NCBI RefSeq assembly: GCF_905115235.1
Contig: NC_051850.1
Coordinates: 10,511,841-10,575,840 of the forward strand
Reading direction: 5' to 3'
Source: Hermetia illucens
Taxonomy: Eukaryota; Arthropoda; Insecta; Diptera; Stratiomyidae
DNA: 64,000 bases
In this document: positions 10,101 to 20,300 of the stretch, piece by piece
Layout: the number at the start of each line of letters is the position of its first letter
How positions within the stretch are numbered: position 1 is the stretch's first letter
Translations under genes and position numbers: made by a program
Notes under the pieces: model-generated
Databases searched by the model: none
Seen by the model: only the letters and a program-made list of their open reading frames with translations
Told to the model about the DNA's origin: nothing

Positions 10101-10760
10101 GACCAGAGTGAAACAATAGTAAAAATCCGACCGGCAAAATCCATCGATTTTACAATTGAACAAAACGGATAGCGCAAATGCTGTTGCATCCGATTCGCCC
10201 GTGGTTTCAACCAAGTCCTTCACTCTAGAAAATCTTGTTAATTATATCTACTCAGCCCGTTGACGTGCAATTCTACTGTGGAGGATTTCAAAGGTAGGTC
10301 AAGAATAAATCCCAGGGGTGTGCCCACCCCAAAATTCGCAGTTCAAGTGATAATTTGAGCACACATAAATAACATGCTCCAAATATTGAACAGTTCTTTT
10401 TGAAATACCAGGACCTATGGTGTACGTGAATTAGCCTTCACTCAAGATGAAAACAAAATATTTTTTCTTCCATTTCAGATAAAAGTAGAAAAGATCGACC
10501 GTGACGATGCACGAATCATAGGACTAGTCTCAACCTTTTTAGTAGTTCATCCTTTTGGCGCAAGCACCGACTACATATGTTCATATCTACAAAAACTGCA
10601 TCCAGATCTACGTCCGCGTGAACTTGAGGAGATCCTTAGCAAATATGACAGTATCTTTTGCGAAGAAGTGACTGGAATTGGTGCAAAAATTGAAAGAAAG
10701 TGGAAATTCTGCGGTTTTGCAGATTTCGACTATGGCGTGAATATGAATTCTATCGACTAA
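4198..10760 (+). CDS. Unnamed coiled-coil gene, last two exons
   Basis: Two plus-strand exons share phase 0 and fit as one gene. Exon n (4,198-4,626, 143 codons) follows a pyrimidine tract ending CCAG and ends before GTAAGT. It is a charged Glu/Lys/Gln-rich coiled coil for its first ~80 residues (from EENDSLRCQLEAYRNEM), then turns polar, Asp/Ser/Asn-rich. The terminal exon (10,479-10,760, 93 residues plus TAA) follows TTTCAG. It encodes a compact domain with hydrophobic helices (STDYICSYLQKLHPDLRPRE, EEILSKYDSIF) and ends in a WKFCGF strand, which looks like a winged-helix-like fold. I do not recognise the family. The 5,852 bp intron holds Penelope, LINE and hammerhead-bearing debris. Earlier exons lie left of the window or under the mariner debris. 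The link between the two exons is inferred from phase and order. Confidence 0.65.
4640..5145. other. Intron, nothing specific seen
   Basis: AT-rich intronic DNA after the 4,198-4,626 exon. No domain-bearing frame is visible on either strand. Confidence 0.4.
5150..5465 (-). repeat. Dispersed repeat family Q, inverted copy
   Basis: On the minus strand this copy has the order 'aataaaattttg', 'gtctgtctgtcacacc', then 'tatcaaatggaaagg', matching the plus-strand copy at 8,780-9,180 and a short one at 46,450-46,640. There is no protein domain. It is probably a non-autonomous element or a LINE 3' part common in this genome. Confidence 0.55.
5866..5918 (-). ncRNA. Type I hammerhead ribozyme (Penelope-associated)
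   Basis: Minus strand: GCA, then CUGAUGA (5,911-5,905), a perfect stem II GGGAAC/GUUCCC with a five-base loop, then GAAA (5,886-5,883), a short stem III AUA/UAU with loop UCGG, then UU and UGC pairing with the GCA before the core. Further stem I pairs are possible (UUGUU with AAUAA). All core bases are present. Short stem III with a tight loop is typical of the minimal type I ribozymes of Penelope elements. Confidence 0.65.
5898..6221. repeat. Tandem repeat, three units of 108 bp
   Basis: Matching points at 5,898, 6,006 and 6,114 show exact 108-bp spacing. Because 108 is divisible by three, a minus-strand frame runs through (repeating MLEKVDEPLHLLGL), but there is no other sign of a gene. 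Each unit contains the 5' half of the neighbouring hammerhead with its first core base changed (GUGAUGA); only the outer unit has the whole ribozyme. Confidence 0.8.
6250..7185. other. Intron, nothing specific seen
   Basis: AT-rich DNA in the large intron of the coiled-coil gene. Only short chance frames; no repeat copy recognised. Confidence 0.35.
7193..7256 (-). ncRNA. Type III hammerhead ribozyme, decayed copy
   Basis: Minus strand keeps CGUC, CUGAUGAG and GAAAC, but both strands of stem I have changed by transitions, so several pairs are lost. It is likely a dead copy of the same family as 717-788 and 8,662-8,736. A 3' piece of another copy lies in the opposite direction at 7,371-7,396 (GGACGAAACCGUCAC on the plus strand). 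Confidence 0.45.
7420..7975. other. Intron, nothing specific seen
   Basis: Contains only short frames without recognisable domains, up to the TTTA-rich tail of the LINE that follows. Confidence 0.3.
7979..8690 (-). mobile_element. Jockey/CR1-type LINE, 3' part
   Basis: A single open minus-strand frame of 216 codons (8,689-8,039) covers the region after the polymerase core: GVIFDDKLRFNSHF, then NILEYCSVVWSPY, LQQRRIFLDMCTLFKLCNGL and SFKRKICHLL. These are the thumb/C-terminal landmarks of Jockey- and CR1-like LINEs. After the stop, the minus strand ends in a (TAAA)n tail (8,006-7,979), which is a typical 3' end of such elements. The 5' side is cut at a hammerhead-bearing element (8,662-8,736). 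The uninterrupted frame suggests a fairly young copy. A related, older copy is at 49,640-50,270. Confidence 0.85.
8662..8736 (-). ncRNA. Type III hammerhead ribozyme, best preserved copy
   Basis: Minus strand, 75 nt. Stem III is UACGGU pairing with ACCGUA (six pairs). The cleavage triplet is GUC (cut predicted between 8,730 and 8,729). Stem I is ACGCUGC/GCAGCGU (seven pairs). The core reads CUGACGA, differing from CUGAUGA only at the variable position 7, and GAAA is intact. Stem II can form UUGCC/GGUAA. Loop I and the stem II region share a complementary stretch (CCAGGGCAGAGG and CCUCUGCCCUUGG), which could compete with the active fold. This copy has every required base. Confidence 0.7.
8780..9180 (+). 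repeat. Dispersed repeat family Q, copy 2
   Basis: Order of landmarks: 'aaaccttattaaaatt' (8,786), 'gtctgtctacctgcctgtct' (8,809-8,828), 'gaaatttggcagagaggt', then 'gggtatcaaatgaaaggtct' (about 8,963). Inverted relative to 5,150-5,465. No coding frame. Probably a high-copy noncoding element. Confidence 0.55.
9455..9515. repeat. Short repeat shared with 48,355-48,405
   Basis: The string around 'aaaacctttca' plus 'gttttcggttttccgacttg' matches the stretch at 48,355-48,405 with a few differences. Function unknown; likely an old transposon end. Confidence 0.35.
9520..10470. other. Intron, nothing specific seen
   Basis: Intronic DNA up to the acceptor at 10,478. No domain-bearing frame and no clear repeat. 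Confidence 0.4.
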
Positions 10761-11079
10761 TTGCTTTCCCTACTTGCCATTGAATGATGATATTCACAAC
10801 ATATACGAAAATATTAAATACCAATTTTATACACCTGCATGAAAAAGTAAATGAAAATGAATCTGTCTTGATGATATTATACGGATTAGTGCAATTATTT
10901 TGTCAACGATTTTAACCTGTAGATAAAATCATGTTATTAACTACGACAGTGAAATTGTGAACCTTATTGAGATTATTTTTTACCTTTTATTAATTTCTTA
11001 TACTGCTATGTAGTCATTACTCGATTTACCTGAAATTATATCTCCTTTTTTTACGTTTTTAGTTCCTTATTTTACTTGA

Positions 11080-11085
11080 AATAAA
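11080..11085 (+). terminator. Poly(A) signal AATAAA, coiled-coil gene
   Basis: AATAAA lies 320 bp after the TAA at 10,760 in an AT-rich 3' region, and before the minus-strand 3' end of the next gene. It sets the 3' UTR of the plus-strand gene at about 340 bp. Confidence 0.55.
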
Positions 11086-11283
11086 AACACCAAACAAGGA
11101 AGACACCTATTATTTATGGCGAAGTAAAGTTTTAATAATTTTTTTACTCAATCTTGCAGAAGGTTCTTTTTTGCGACAATAGGACAAGTATGTAGGTTAG
11201 GATTGACTCCAGCAAGCCACGTCGTCAAAATGAAAACTCAAAGATGTCCACGCGGAACAAAACTACACAAAGTCAAAGATAAT

Positions 11284-11289
11284 TTTATT
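11284..11289 (-). terminator. Poly(A) signal AATAAA, dynein gene A
   Basis: AATAAA on the minus strand 60 bp past the stop codon of gene A. The two neighbouring genes end tail to tail, with their signals about 200 bp apart. Confidence 0.6.
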
Positions 11290-11348
11290 GGACCAAATAT
11301 TAATAGCTAATATACTTATGAATCATTTGAAGTCTTACTTGGACTGCC

Positions 11349-14300
11349 TCAATTTACATTTGCATTCTCAGAGCCTCGAGAAGGAGGTGCACCTTGAGAT
11401 GGGCCACCTTGCGAGCGAGCGCCTTGAGAATTTCGCGGGCTTTGCGTTGAAGCGGCAGCTTGTGATTCACGTGGAGTCTGGGCTGATCGAGAGCTCGGAC
11501 GTGCCGAAGTATTCTGTGGTGTTTGAGATCCCTGTGGTACCTGAGAATCCCGTGGTGCTTGAGAGTCCCGTGTTGCCAGAGAGGCTTGCGGTGCTATAGA
11601 TACCCTTGGTGCTTGAGATCCCGCAGGTGTTCGACTCCCTGAAGGTACTTGAAGCTCTTGAGGTGCTTGAGATCCTCGTGGTGTTGACTCTTTCACAGCC
11701 TGTGATTCTTGTGGTGCGAGAGATCTCTGTGTTGCATGGGACACTCGGGTATCTTGAGACTCACGTGGCACCTGCGTCCCTAGCTTTTCCATTGTTCCCT
11801 GACCAACTTGTGCGGACAATTCCTCTAAAATTCCACTTTTTTGAGCTGCTTGCGACTCTCCTTCAACTTTCATCTGCTCCCTTTCATATGCAACATCAAA
11901 TGGTGTCTTCACTACATTATACGATTTATTGGAACGAGTATTTCTTTCATCGTCGATTAAATTAAAGAAAAGCGTCTCAGTATTTTGTATTTCAACTAGG
12001 GTTTTTACTTCGTCACCTTCTGATGCGCTTCCCTCTTCTTCATCGGCTGCCCCGGCGCCACTTTTGGCTTCTTCATCTTGCTTACTAGCACGCTCGCCTT
12101 CCTCTTCAGTTGGTGGAGGTGCCCCCTGCATGGATACACTCTCACCAACAGGCTCTGCTGGGGGTGGCTGATCGGCAGCAGTACCTTGGGTTATTTGATC
12201 TTCCTCATCTGGGGCACCGTCACCTTCACCCATCTCTTCCAACTCCCGTTTCCTAGCTTCTTCCTCTAGTTTCTTCCGCTTTGCCTCTTCAGCAGCAATT
12301 TTCAAGTTGATTTCCCTCATTCGTCCTTCTAGAAGTTTGACACGACGAGTTTCACGTTCGAAAATCTGTCCATAATGGGAATAGATATGCTTTTAGTCAA
12401 ATGAAAATGTAGTTCAATGAATACAATAAATCTAGAAACGAATTTTCATTTTTACGGCTAGAAACCCCTTTCTGGAAATATAGCAAATCCTTCTTGTACA
12501 AGACCCATTGCACTTGTATGAAAAGGTGACAAGGAGGTTGATTCTCTGGGTAATCCTTTCTGGGCACGCGGACACAAAATGAAAATTTGCGAGTTATATC
12601 GGAGTGAAATCCGTCGTAGAGCTGAGGTCAGGCAGCGTCTGATGAGTTGCCTCTGCCCTGAACGAAACCGTCAGTCAACTTTTTGATAAACTTGAGTGTT
12701 CAACCCAAAAAAAAGAGGAGTCCGTGGACCACAAGACAGGAACTAAGTTGCATCCCAAGTGGTTTGGTCCGTCATCAACTAGATGCATACCCAGGACCCC
12801 CAGCATCCCCAATAAAAAAGGCAACAAGCTGTCTTAAGGAGGCAATGGACAGAGAAACTTTTGTAAAGGACTGCCTAAAAAAGCCTAATAACAATTGCAC
12901 TGAAAGGTTTGTAGACTAACATAGAACAATTTGCTTTTGATAAAATTTGATTTTATTATTCAATATAGTTGCTTCCGAGGGCGATACAACGATTATAGTT
13001 GTCATACACCATTTTTACAGTACGATTTGTCTTTAGCCTCAAAATACGCCTCAGTCTCGGCGATTACCTCTTCATCGACGACAAATTTTTTTCAGCGAAC
13101 ATTCCCTTGAGGTCTGAGAACAGGAAACAGTCGCTAGTCTGGAGGAGAACTCGGTGGGCGTGGAAAAAATTCGAAGCCCAATTCATGCAATTTTATTTTT
13201 TCATTGATTTGTGAGACGATGCATTGTCTTGATGAAACAGCGCTTTCATTTTGTTGTGGGGGGGGGGGGGGGGGTTCCGATTAAAATGATGTAGTCGCTG
13301 ACGCTTTGGCTCGAATCTCCGAGATCCATCCCAGACCCAGCCGATTATTTGGCAATCCCTGTGACCCACAAGGACGACGCAATTCTTCAGAGTCTTCACT
13401 CGGACTCTAAATACAAATTTAAGGAGATCCCATCTCTGGCTCACCTTCATATATGTGATGCCATGTCTCCGAAAATGGACGTAGGCCATATATTCCGTCC
13501 ACTTTCCGTGAGAAAGGGTTTCGCTCGGTGCAGGATCTTGCGGACTGGCTGGTCTCTAGCAAATATTTCTGATCATCTATGAATAAGGACGTGAATTCTA
13601 GGGCCAGACAGTGCATCACATGCCAAAAGTGTAATGTCACTAAATATGCTTGGAAGAAAATAGGTGTATTCCCTAAGTCAACACAATACACCTCGGCATT
13701 GTAGACCCTTTGTGAGAACCGCACGTCTACAAATGTTACCTTACGATCATTGATTGGTTTCTGCGGTGGCCTGAGGCAATATTTTGGAAGGATATTACAG
13801 CACAGTTATGCGCTGAGGCCATTTTCGTGAGTGGATTCCGCGGTTGGGTGTTCCCGTCATAATCATCACAGACCAGAGAATGTAATTCGAATTAACTCTC
13901 TTCTCAGAGTTTGGAAAGCTCCTTGGATTTAAATTACTATCGCCAGTCCAATGGGATGCTAAAATGTTGGCGTCGGACGCTGAAGGCAGCCATTACGACG
14001 AGCCATCCTGGTTGCGGGTCTTGCCTATCGTTCTTCTTGTCCTCCCTACAGCCGTCCAAGAAGAGTTTGCTGCTAGCTCTACTAATTTGGTGTACGGGGA
14101 GAACCTACGAACCCCCTGGCGATCTGATCCTCGACAAGAGAGACGGGCTTGGTGAGACCGGATTATTTCACTTGCCAATAGAGGTCGTCGCCGCCTACGC
14201 TGACTGATGCCTTCAGGAAGCGGCTGCAACCAATATAAAAGGGTCGCTATAAGATCCTCTAGCGTAGGGAGCACACATTCGGTCTGCATGTCGATGGCAA

Positions 14301-17300
14301 GCCCAAGACATCTCTATAAACAGGCTGAACCCTTTCTTCTAAAAGGCAGACAACATTGGAAAGAAGCGTGAGTGCCGCGAAAGTTTTGAAGTCCATAGAA
14401 AAAAAAAGACGTGGCGGACCCAGTCTCAGATAGAACGATAGCATAGGCCGGGATGACAGACAGCTTTTAAAGATAACGAATTAGTGTACCTCATCGCAAA
14501 ACCGGGATGGCTGGAGTTCCTCACTATGGTGGTCCTAGACCGGATACTGAATGTTACGGCATTGGTGATGATGAATCAATATGGGAAGTGTTGAGATGGA
14601 AAGCACAATGCCATAGAATGGACTAGGAAATTGTAAAGGGAAGCATTCTTTGCTCTCTATTTAGCTGGTAGTGGCAAATGCTCATAACTTAGGAATGCGT
14701 TGACTGAAATCGAAAAGTCGGATCGTTCAAGGTCTGCAACCGTAGACTACTATCGAATTGGCGGTAAAAATTGCTATAACTAGTGAACTCTATAAAGGTT
14801 TTGGCAACAATTAGTCAATTGATATCGTAACCCTAGGCTTAACGAAGAGGATGGGAGAGGATTCACCCCGGGCCCGGAGTTTTCAAGGTAGTATGGAGTG
14901 CATGTAGCTCTGACCTCGCACACGTATGCAACTCATCAAAGCAGAAAAGGAACTTCAACTATTGGTGGAATAGTGGAATGCCCATTATTCATTCATCTTA
15001 TCAGTGAATCAAACCAAAAGGCAGCAAGTAGAACTGATCAAGACAGAAAAAAGGTACGACTGCAGGGACGCTCGTAGAAGCCTTCAATTAGCTCTTACTA
15101 TCTCCTGTTAAAAACTAAGCTCAGCCACCTAGACATGGTACCAATGCCAGCAGCAACGAAAGGAAAACTTTTGGTTGCTGAGAAAGGTGGATGACGACAA
15201 AGTTCTGAGTTTGGGGGGGGGGGGGGGGACTAAACATACCGCTGTCAGAAATATAATTTAAGGGAGAAGTAATACCACCAAGTACTGCCTAGTTGTTACC
15301 TTAGGTCAAGACATCACTAAGGACGACTAATATTCCCAGCTAGCAGTGCAATTGAGGACTAGTATCTTGCCAAAGAAAGGCTTTGGTGCAATCTACGTGG
15401 GTGTCCCACAGAGCTCCATAAGCCCAGAAATCAATTCCTATTTTATGACTTCGAGCTGTTGTCTTCTCTGCCGAAGTTCGAATACTTATTCGTCTTCTTT
15501 CCGATTATCGGCAGGAAAATATTGATTTGCGTCTTCGTCATTGTTTCGAAATGTACAAATGCTACCGGGACTCTGCAGTCCTGCCCGGTTAATGCTCTTA
15601 AGGTACTCCTGTACCTCCTCCCGCTAGATCTCCACATTAAATACGCTGTGGCGTGTAGTGCTGACAGACTATGTGAGTCCGGATGGTGGATAACGAAGCC
15701 CTACGGCCCTACATAGTAACATCCTAGATAGAATAACACGGGAACTCTACTCTTGGCAGCCCTTCCATGAGTCTGTGTACCACTGGCGGCTATTAAAGAG
15801 TTTGTGGTAATCAAATTACGCACCACAACGCTAATGGGGCTCCTCGAAGCTGTTACTGATACCTACCCTCCTGTGTCATTTTTCAGCTTTAATTTTTGTT
15901 GGTTCTGATGCTGATTTATAAGTTCAGCTTACGAGTGTGTACATATGCTTGAGTCATAGTTTTGTTATGATTCATTCAAACGCCTCGTGCAAACGGTCAG
16001 TGCTCTACCGCACAGATCATTAACTCACCCATATCTAGCATTCAATATAGCTGAGCTTTTACTGGAGAGCTAACATCCAAGGTACTGGTGGAACACGGAG
16101 ATCGCTGCCTTGAGATCCTCTTGTCTCCGAGCGAGGAGACTTTCCCACAGGACAAGAGGAAGGCCGGAGCACCAGGAGCGTGAGGAGGAATACAGGGATA
16201 TGCGAAGCAACCTTAAGAAGGCCATTCGGAGAAGCAAGCGGGAATGCTACCAGAAGCTCTGCATGGAGGCTAATACGAATCCGTGGGGTACAGCCTACCA
16301 AGTTGTAATGAAGAAGATCCGCGGGCGAAAATCACCTCAGGTGACATGCCCGCGGCTCTTGTTGCAAATAATTGCAACTCTTTTCCCGCAGCAGGAGCAG
16401 GACGAAAGAGAACCCCAACTGGCAGCTCAGCAGGACGTCTTCTCGATCCCTGATGTTACCGAAGAGGAACTTTGGGAAATCTGCAGACGTATTGGGGACA
16501 GCAAGGCTCCGGGATTGGACGGAATTCCGAACAGGGCTCTGAAGGTGGCGGTCAAGGCCAGACCAAAGTGGTTCGCAAGCACATTCGAATCGTGCATGGC
16601 GGAAGGGGTGTTTCCCGCCCAGTGGAAGAGGCAGAAACTGGTCTTGCTACCGAAGCCTCGAAAACCACCCGGCGTGCCCTCTTCATATCGCCCTATTTGT
16701 CTCTTAGACACCATGGGGAAGATGTTGGAGAGGGTGATATACAACAGGCTGCTCCCGTTCATCGAGCTTGCGGGTGGTCTTTCAGAGCGGCAATATGGGT
16801 TTCGGCGAGCCCGTTCTACGGTCGATGCAGTAGCAAAGGTCGTGGAATTGGCTCGAAATGCAATGGCCATGGGCAAATGCTGTGCTCTGGTGACGCTGGA
16901 CGTCAAAAATGCTTTTAACTCAGCCAACTGGGGCTGGATTAAGAGCGCTTTGGCCAAACTGGGTGTTCCTAGCTACTTGGCTCGGCTCAACGAGAGTTAC
17001 TTTTCAGACAGACTTCTCTGGTACGAGACGGACGACGGGCCGAAGGAGTACATTGTAACAGCAGGTGTGCCTCAAGGTTCTGTATTGGGACCGCTGCTGT
17101 GGAACATAATGTACGACGGAGTGCTTGGCCTTCGCGTGCCGGAGGAGACAACGCTGATTGGTTTTGCGGACGACTTGGCGGTAGTTGCAATTGCAAAGCA
17201 TCCCGAGGACGTGGAGCTTTATGCAAATGAAGCCATTCATACCATCAAGTCATGGTTACGAATGGCCAAGCTGGACCTGGCGGACGAAAAGACGGAGGCG

Positions 17301-20300
17301 GTTCTCATTACCAACCGTAGGAAGAACAACACGGTTACCATCCGGGTTGGTAATCGTGAGGTCGTCTCAAAATCGGTTGTCAAATACCTGGAGGTGATGA
17401 TCGATGCCAAGCTGAGTTTCAAGGGACACTTGGATTATGCGCGAGAGAAGGCAGCAAATGCCAGCTCATCCCTTGCAAGGATGATGCCTAACGTGGGAGG
17501 GCCGAAGTATAGTCGCAGGCTACTCATCGCGGGAGTGGTGAGATCGATCCTGCTATACGCGGCCCCTGTCTGGGCGGGAGCGTTGAACCACGCTGTCAAC
17601 CGGAGGAAGATATGTTCGGCATACCGGCCAATTGCGCTAAGGGTGTGCAGCGCATTTAGGACGGCGTCGACGGAGGCAGTGTGTGTTATCGCAGGAATGA
17701 TCCCTATAGATCTTCTAGCGAGCGAGGCACACTGGCTCTACGAAAAACGGAAGGCAAATCCAGCCGAGGTGAATGCGGATTTCCGAAAAGCCATCAGGAG
17801 AGAGTTGTGTGGCAAGTGGCAACAACGATGGGATAACTCCGACAAGGGCAGGTGGACCCATACATTGATCCCGTGCATCGAGAAATGGGTCAACCGAAAG
17901 CAGGGAGAATTGAATTACCACCTGACAAAGTTCCTTACGGGACACAGTGGCTATAGGAAGTACTTGCATCGCTTCGAGTTGGACCAGTCTCCCAACTGTC
18001 CTGAATGCGGTGCTACACTCGAGGACCCGGAGCACGTTATGTTCCATTGTCCCAGATTTCTGCAGCAGAAAAGGAGGTTGAACAGCATCTTAGGGGCGGA
18101 CATCGAGCCCTCCAACCTGGTGGAAGAGATGTTGAAGTCGGAGGAAAACTGGATGGCGGTAAATGAGGTAGTAGCCATGGTGCAGACAAAACTCCTGGAG
18201 TTGGATCGAGCTCGGAAGGCGGCGCGACGGAGACGTGACATGGACGAGCTGGTATAGCGAACCAGAGCCTCCCCCGCGAAGTAATACTTCACGGTGGTCC
18301 CGCCGGGAGGGGCGGAAGAGTGGGGGTGGTTTTAGTGGGTGTGAATCCCGTACACTGCTGCAACCTTTATGTTCCAGTATCCTATGCAAACTACCGTCAT
18401 TCTGCACGAATTTGCACGCGTCTGACTCTAAAATTCTCGATGGCCCAACGAGGTAATGTCAAGAGCAGAGCCTTGCCGGACAAGTCCGTCAGCCGGGAAC
18501 CCAGAGAAGGGTGACATTGCCCCACCAGCCTGAACTACTCGGGCCATACCCTAGCCATCAATAGGCTTCCAGTATCGCCAGTACCTTTGCTTAGAATATA
18601 CGGGCGAATTCCGGAAAACCGGCGGGATATATCCCCTGCGTTGATTTCTCCTAGATAGCATTTCATAGCATGCGAGGAACTATTCTTCCATTGTGGTCCA
18701 GAAGTTACTTAATTAGCCTGGCCTCAATGGTAGTCCATAACTCAGGTGCCAATTTGGCACTAATGGAATTAGACCACCCGTAAAAATCCTGGCTCCTGAC
18801 CACTTTGGATGCCCCTTGCGCACTCTATTCCCGTTGTTATCTTGTTCGAGCTCATCGTGAGATTGATCGCCCTTGAGGGCAGTACTATGGCAGGTACTTG
18901 CTACTTCTAGTTCGACGACACTAATTTCCAGGCTGGAAACCACTCCATTTATGCGTCTGTCTGCCGCCTGGCTCCCGGAGCACCTTGCTGTTTGTTCCAG
19001 CACAGCGATACTACGGCTGATACCGACTGGACTGCCCTTGACTTTGACTGGTTAGATGCTAGAGCTCGTCCTCCTGTGACGCACCTGGCATCAAGACCTT
19101 TTCTGCTATTATTGTCATTTTATTAACTTTTAAATTGGAATCCATGGCTTGATCCAATAAGTAATCCGAAAAAAATGTCCACTCAGACTAACCCGGCCGC
19201 AAGAGTAAGAACTTACTGAAACTGAGAACGGCCTAGGTATTCGTAGTCCGCAATTTCCCCCTTGGCCATGCAGCCTTTGGCATATATTGTTTCACCTTGG
19301 CTTGGGATCCTGTTAGCATGTTTTCCAGTGGCGGAGGGGGGGCGCGGTTCTGGACTATTGCTTCGGTTCGTCTCCCGCTAGACCTGCTTGCTCTGAAGAC
19401 ATGACAAGCAAGCAGATCTTCATCGGTCGAGTGAACCTTCGTCCGGTCGGGCCCTGAACACTCTTGGCCCGTCTGGAGATGGTTTCTATCGGCCATCACC
19501 GAGAGGTCGTGTAACGACTTATCGAATTATGGGGGCTTAAGCTGAAGCATAATCACTCGAGTCGGACCTCCAATATTCAAACTTTGCAATAAGGTTGACA
19601 AGACTGTATCGCATACGGCATAACAAACCAAGAAAAGGGCATGGCCAACTACACCTAGACGTATATGCTACGTTTTTAAAAGTAATAATAAACGGAAAAG
19701 CTATAATACTTACGGCACCAACAGCAGCCTTCTCATTACGATCGCTAACAGTCAAGGCATCATCTAATTCAAAAACATATATATCTCCAGGATCAGTTCC
19801 CACTGCAAGTAGTTTTCCACTTTCCGAACTTTTCAGTGACCAAATGGGTCCAGTACAAATTTTCTTCTCCAAAATCGGTTTCTCTTGCGACATAATCAAA
19901 TCCCAGAACTCCAAAACGCCATCGCATCTACCAAGGAAGAACAAAGAGCATCGAGTTGAACTCCAGGTTCCGCAACGTAGCTCACTCGGATGATTTTTCG
20001 TACAAATTAATTCACCCTCCTTGCAATCTTCAACACATATTTTTGCAGCGTAATCCCCGACCACAAGAAAATATTTCACATAAATGGGATTTCGTATGAG
20101 GTCGTAGATGGGTCCTGTCATTACAGGCCATCTAGCCAGAAGTGCTTCCGATGGAGTCATAGCCTTGCGGTTTCCTATGAATATATACCCCAACTCAGAG
20201 CCCACCATGTACCTAGTAGAAATGGTAAATTCAAATTCAAGGACGGAGATAGCATGCGCACGTAGACGTTCTGGATTTTCAGTTCTTTCCGGGTCGATGA

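Noticed and set aside
11288-11965. Plus-strand Val/Leu/Glu-rich frames
   Set aside because: They are the complement of the 18-bp coding repeat in the last exon of gene A.
18713-19003. A 96-codon charged minus-strand frame as a host exon
   Set aside because: It has no good splice borders or recognisable domain and sits between LINE remnants within an intron.
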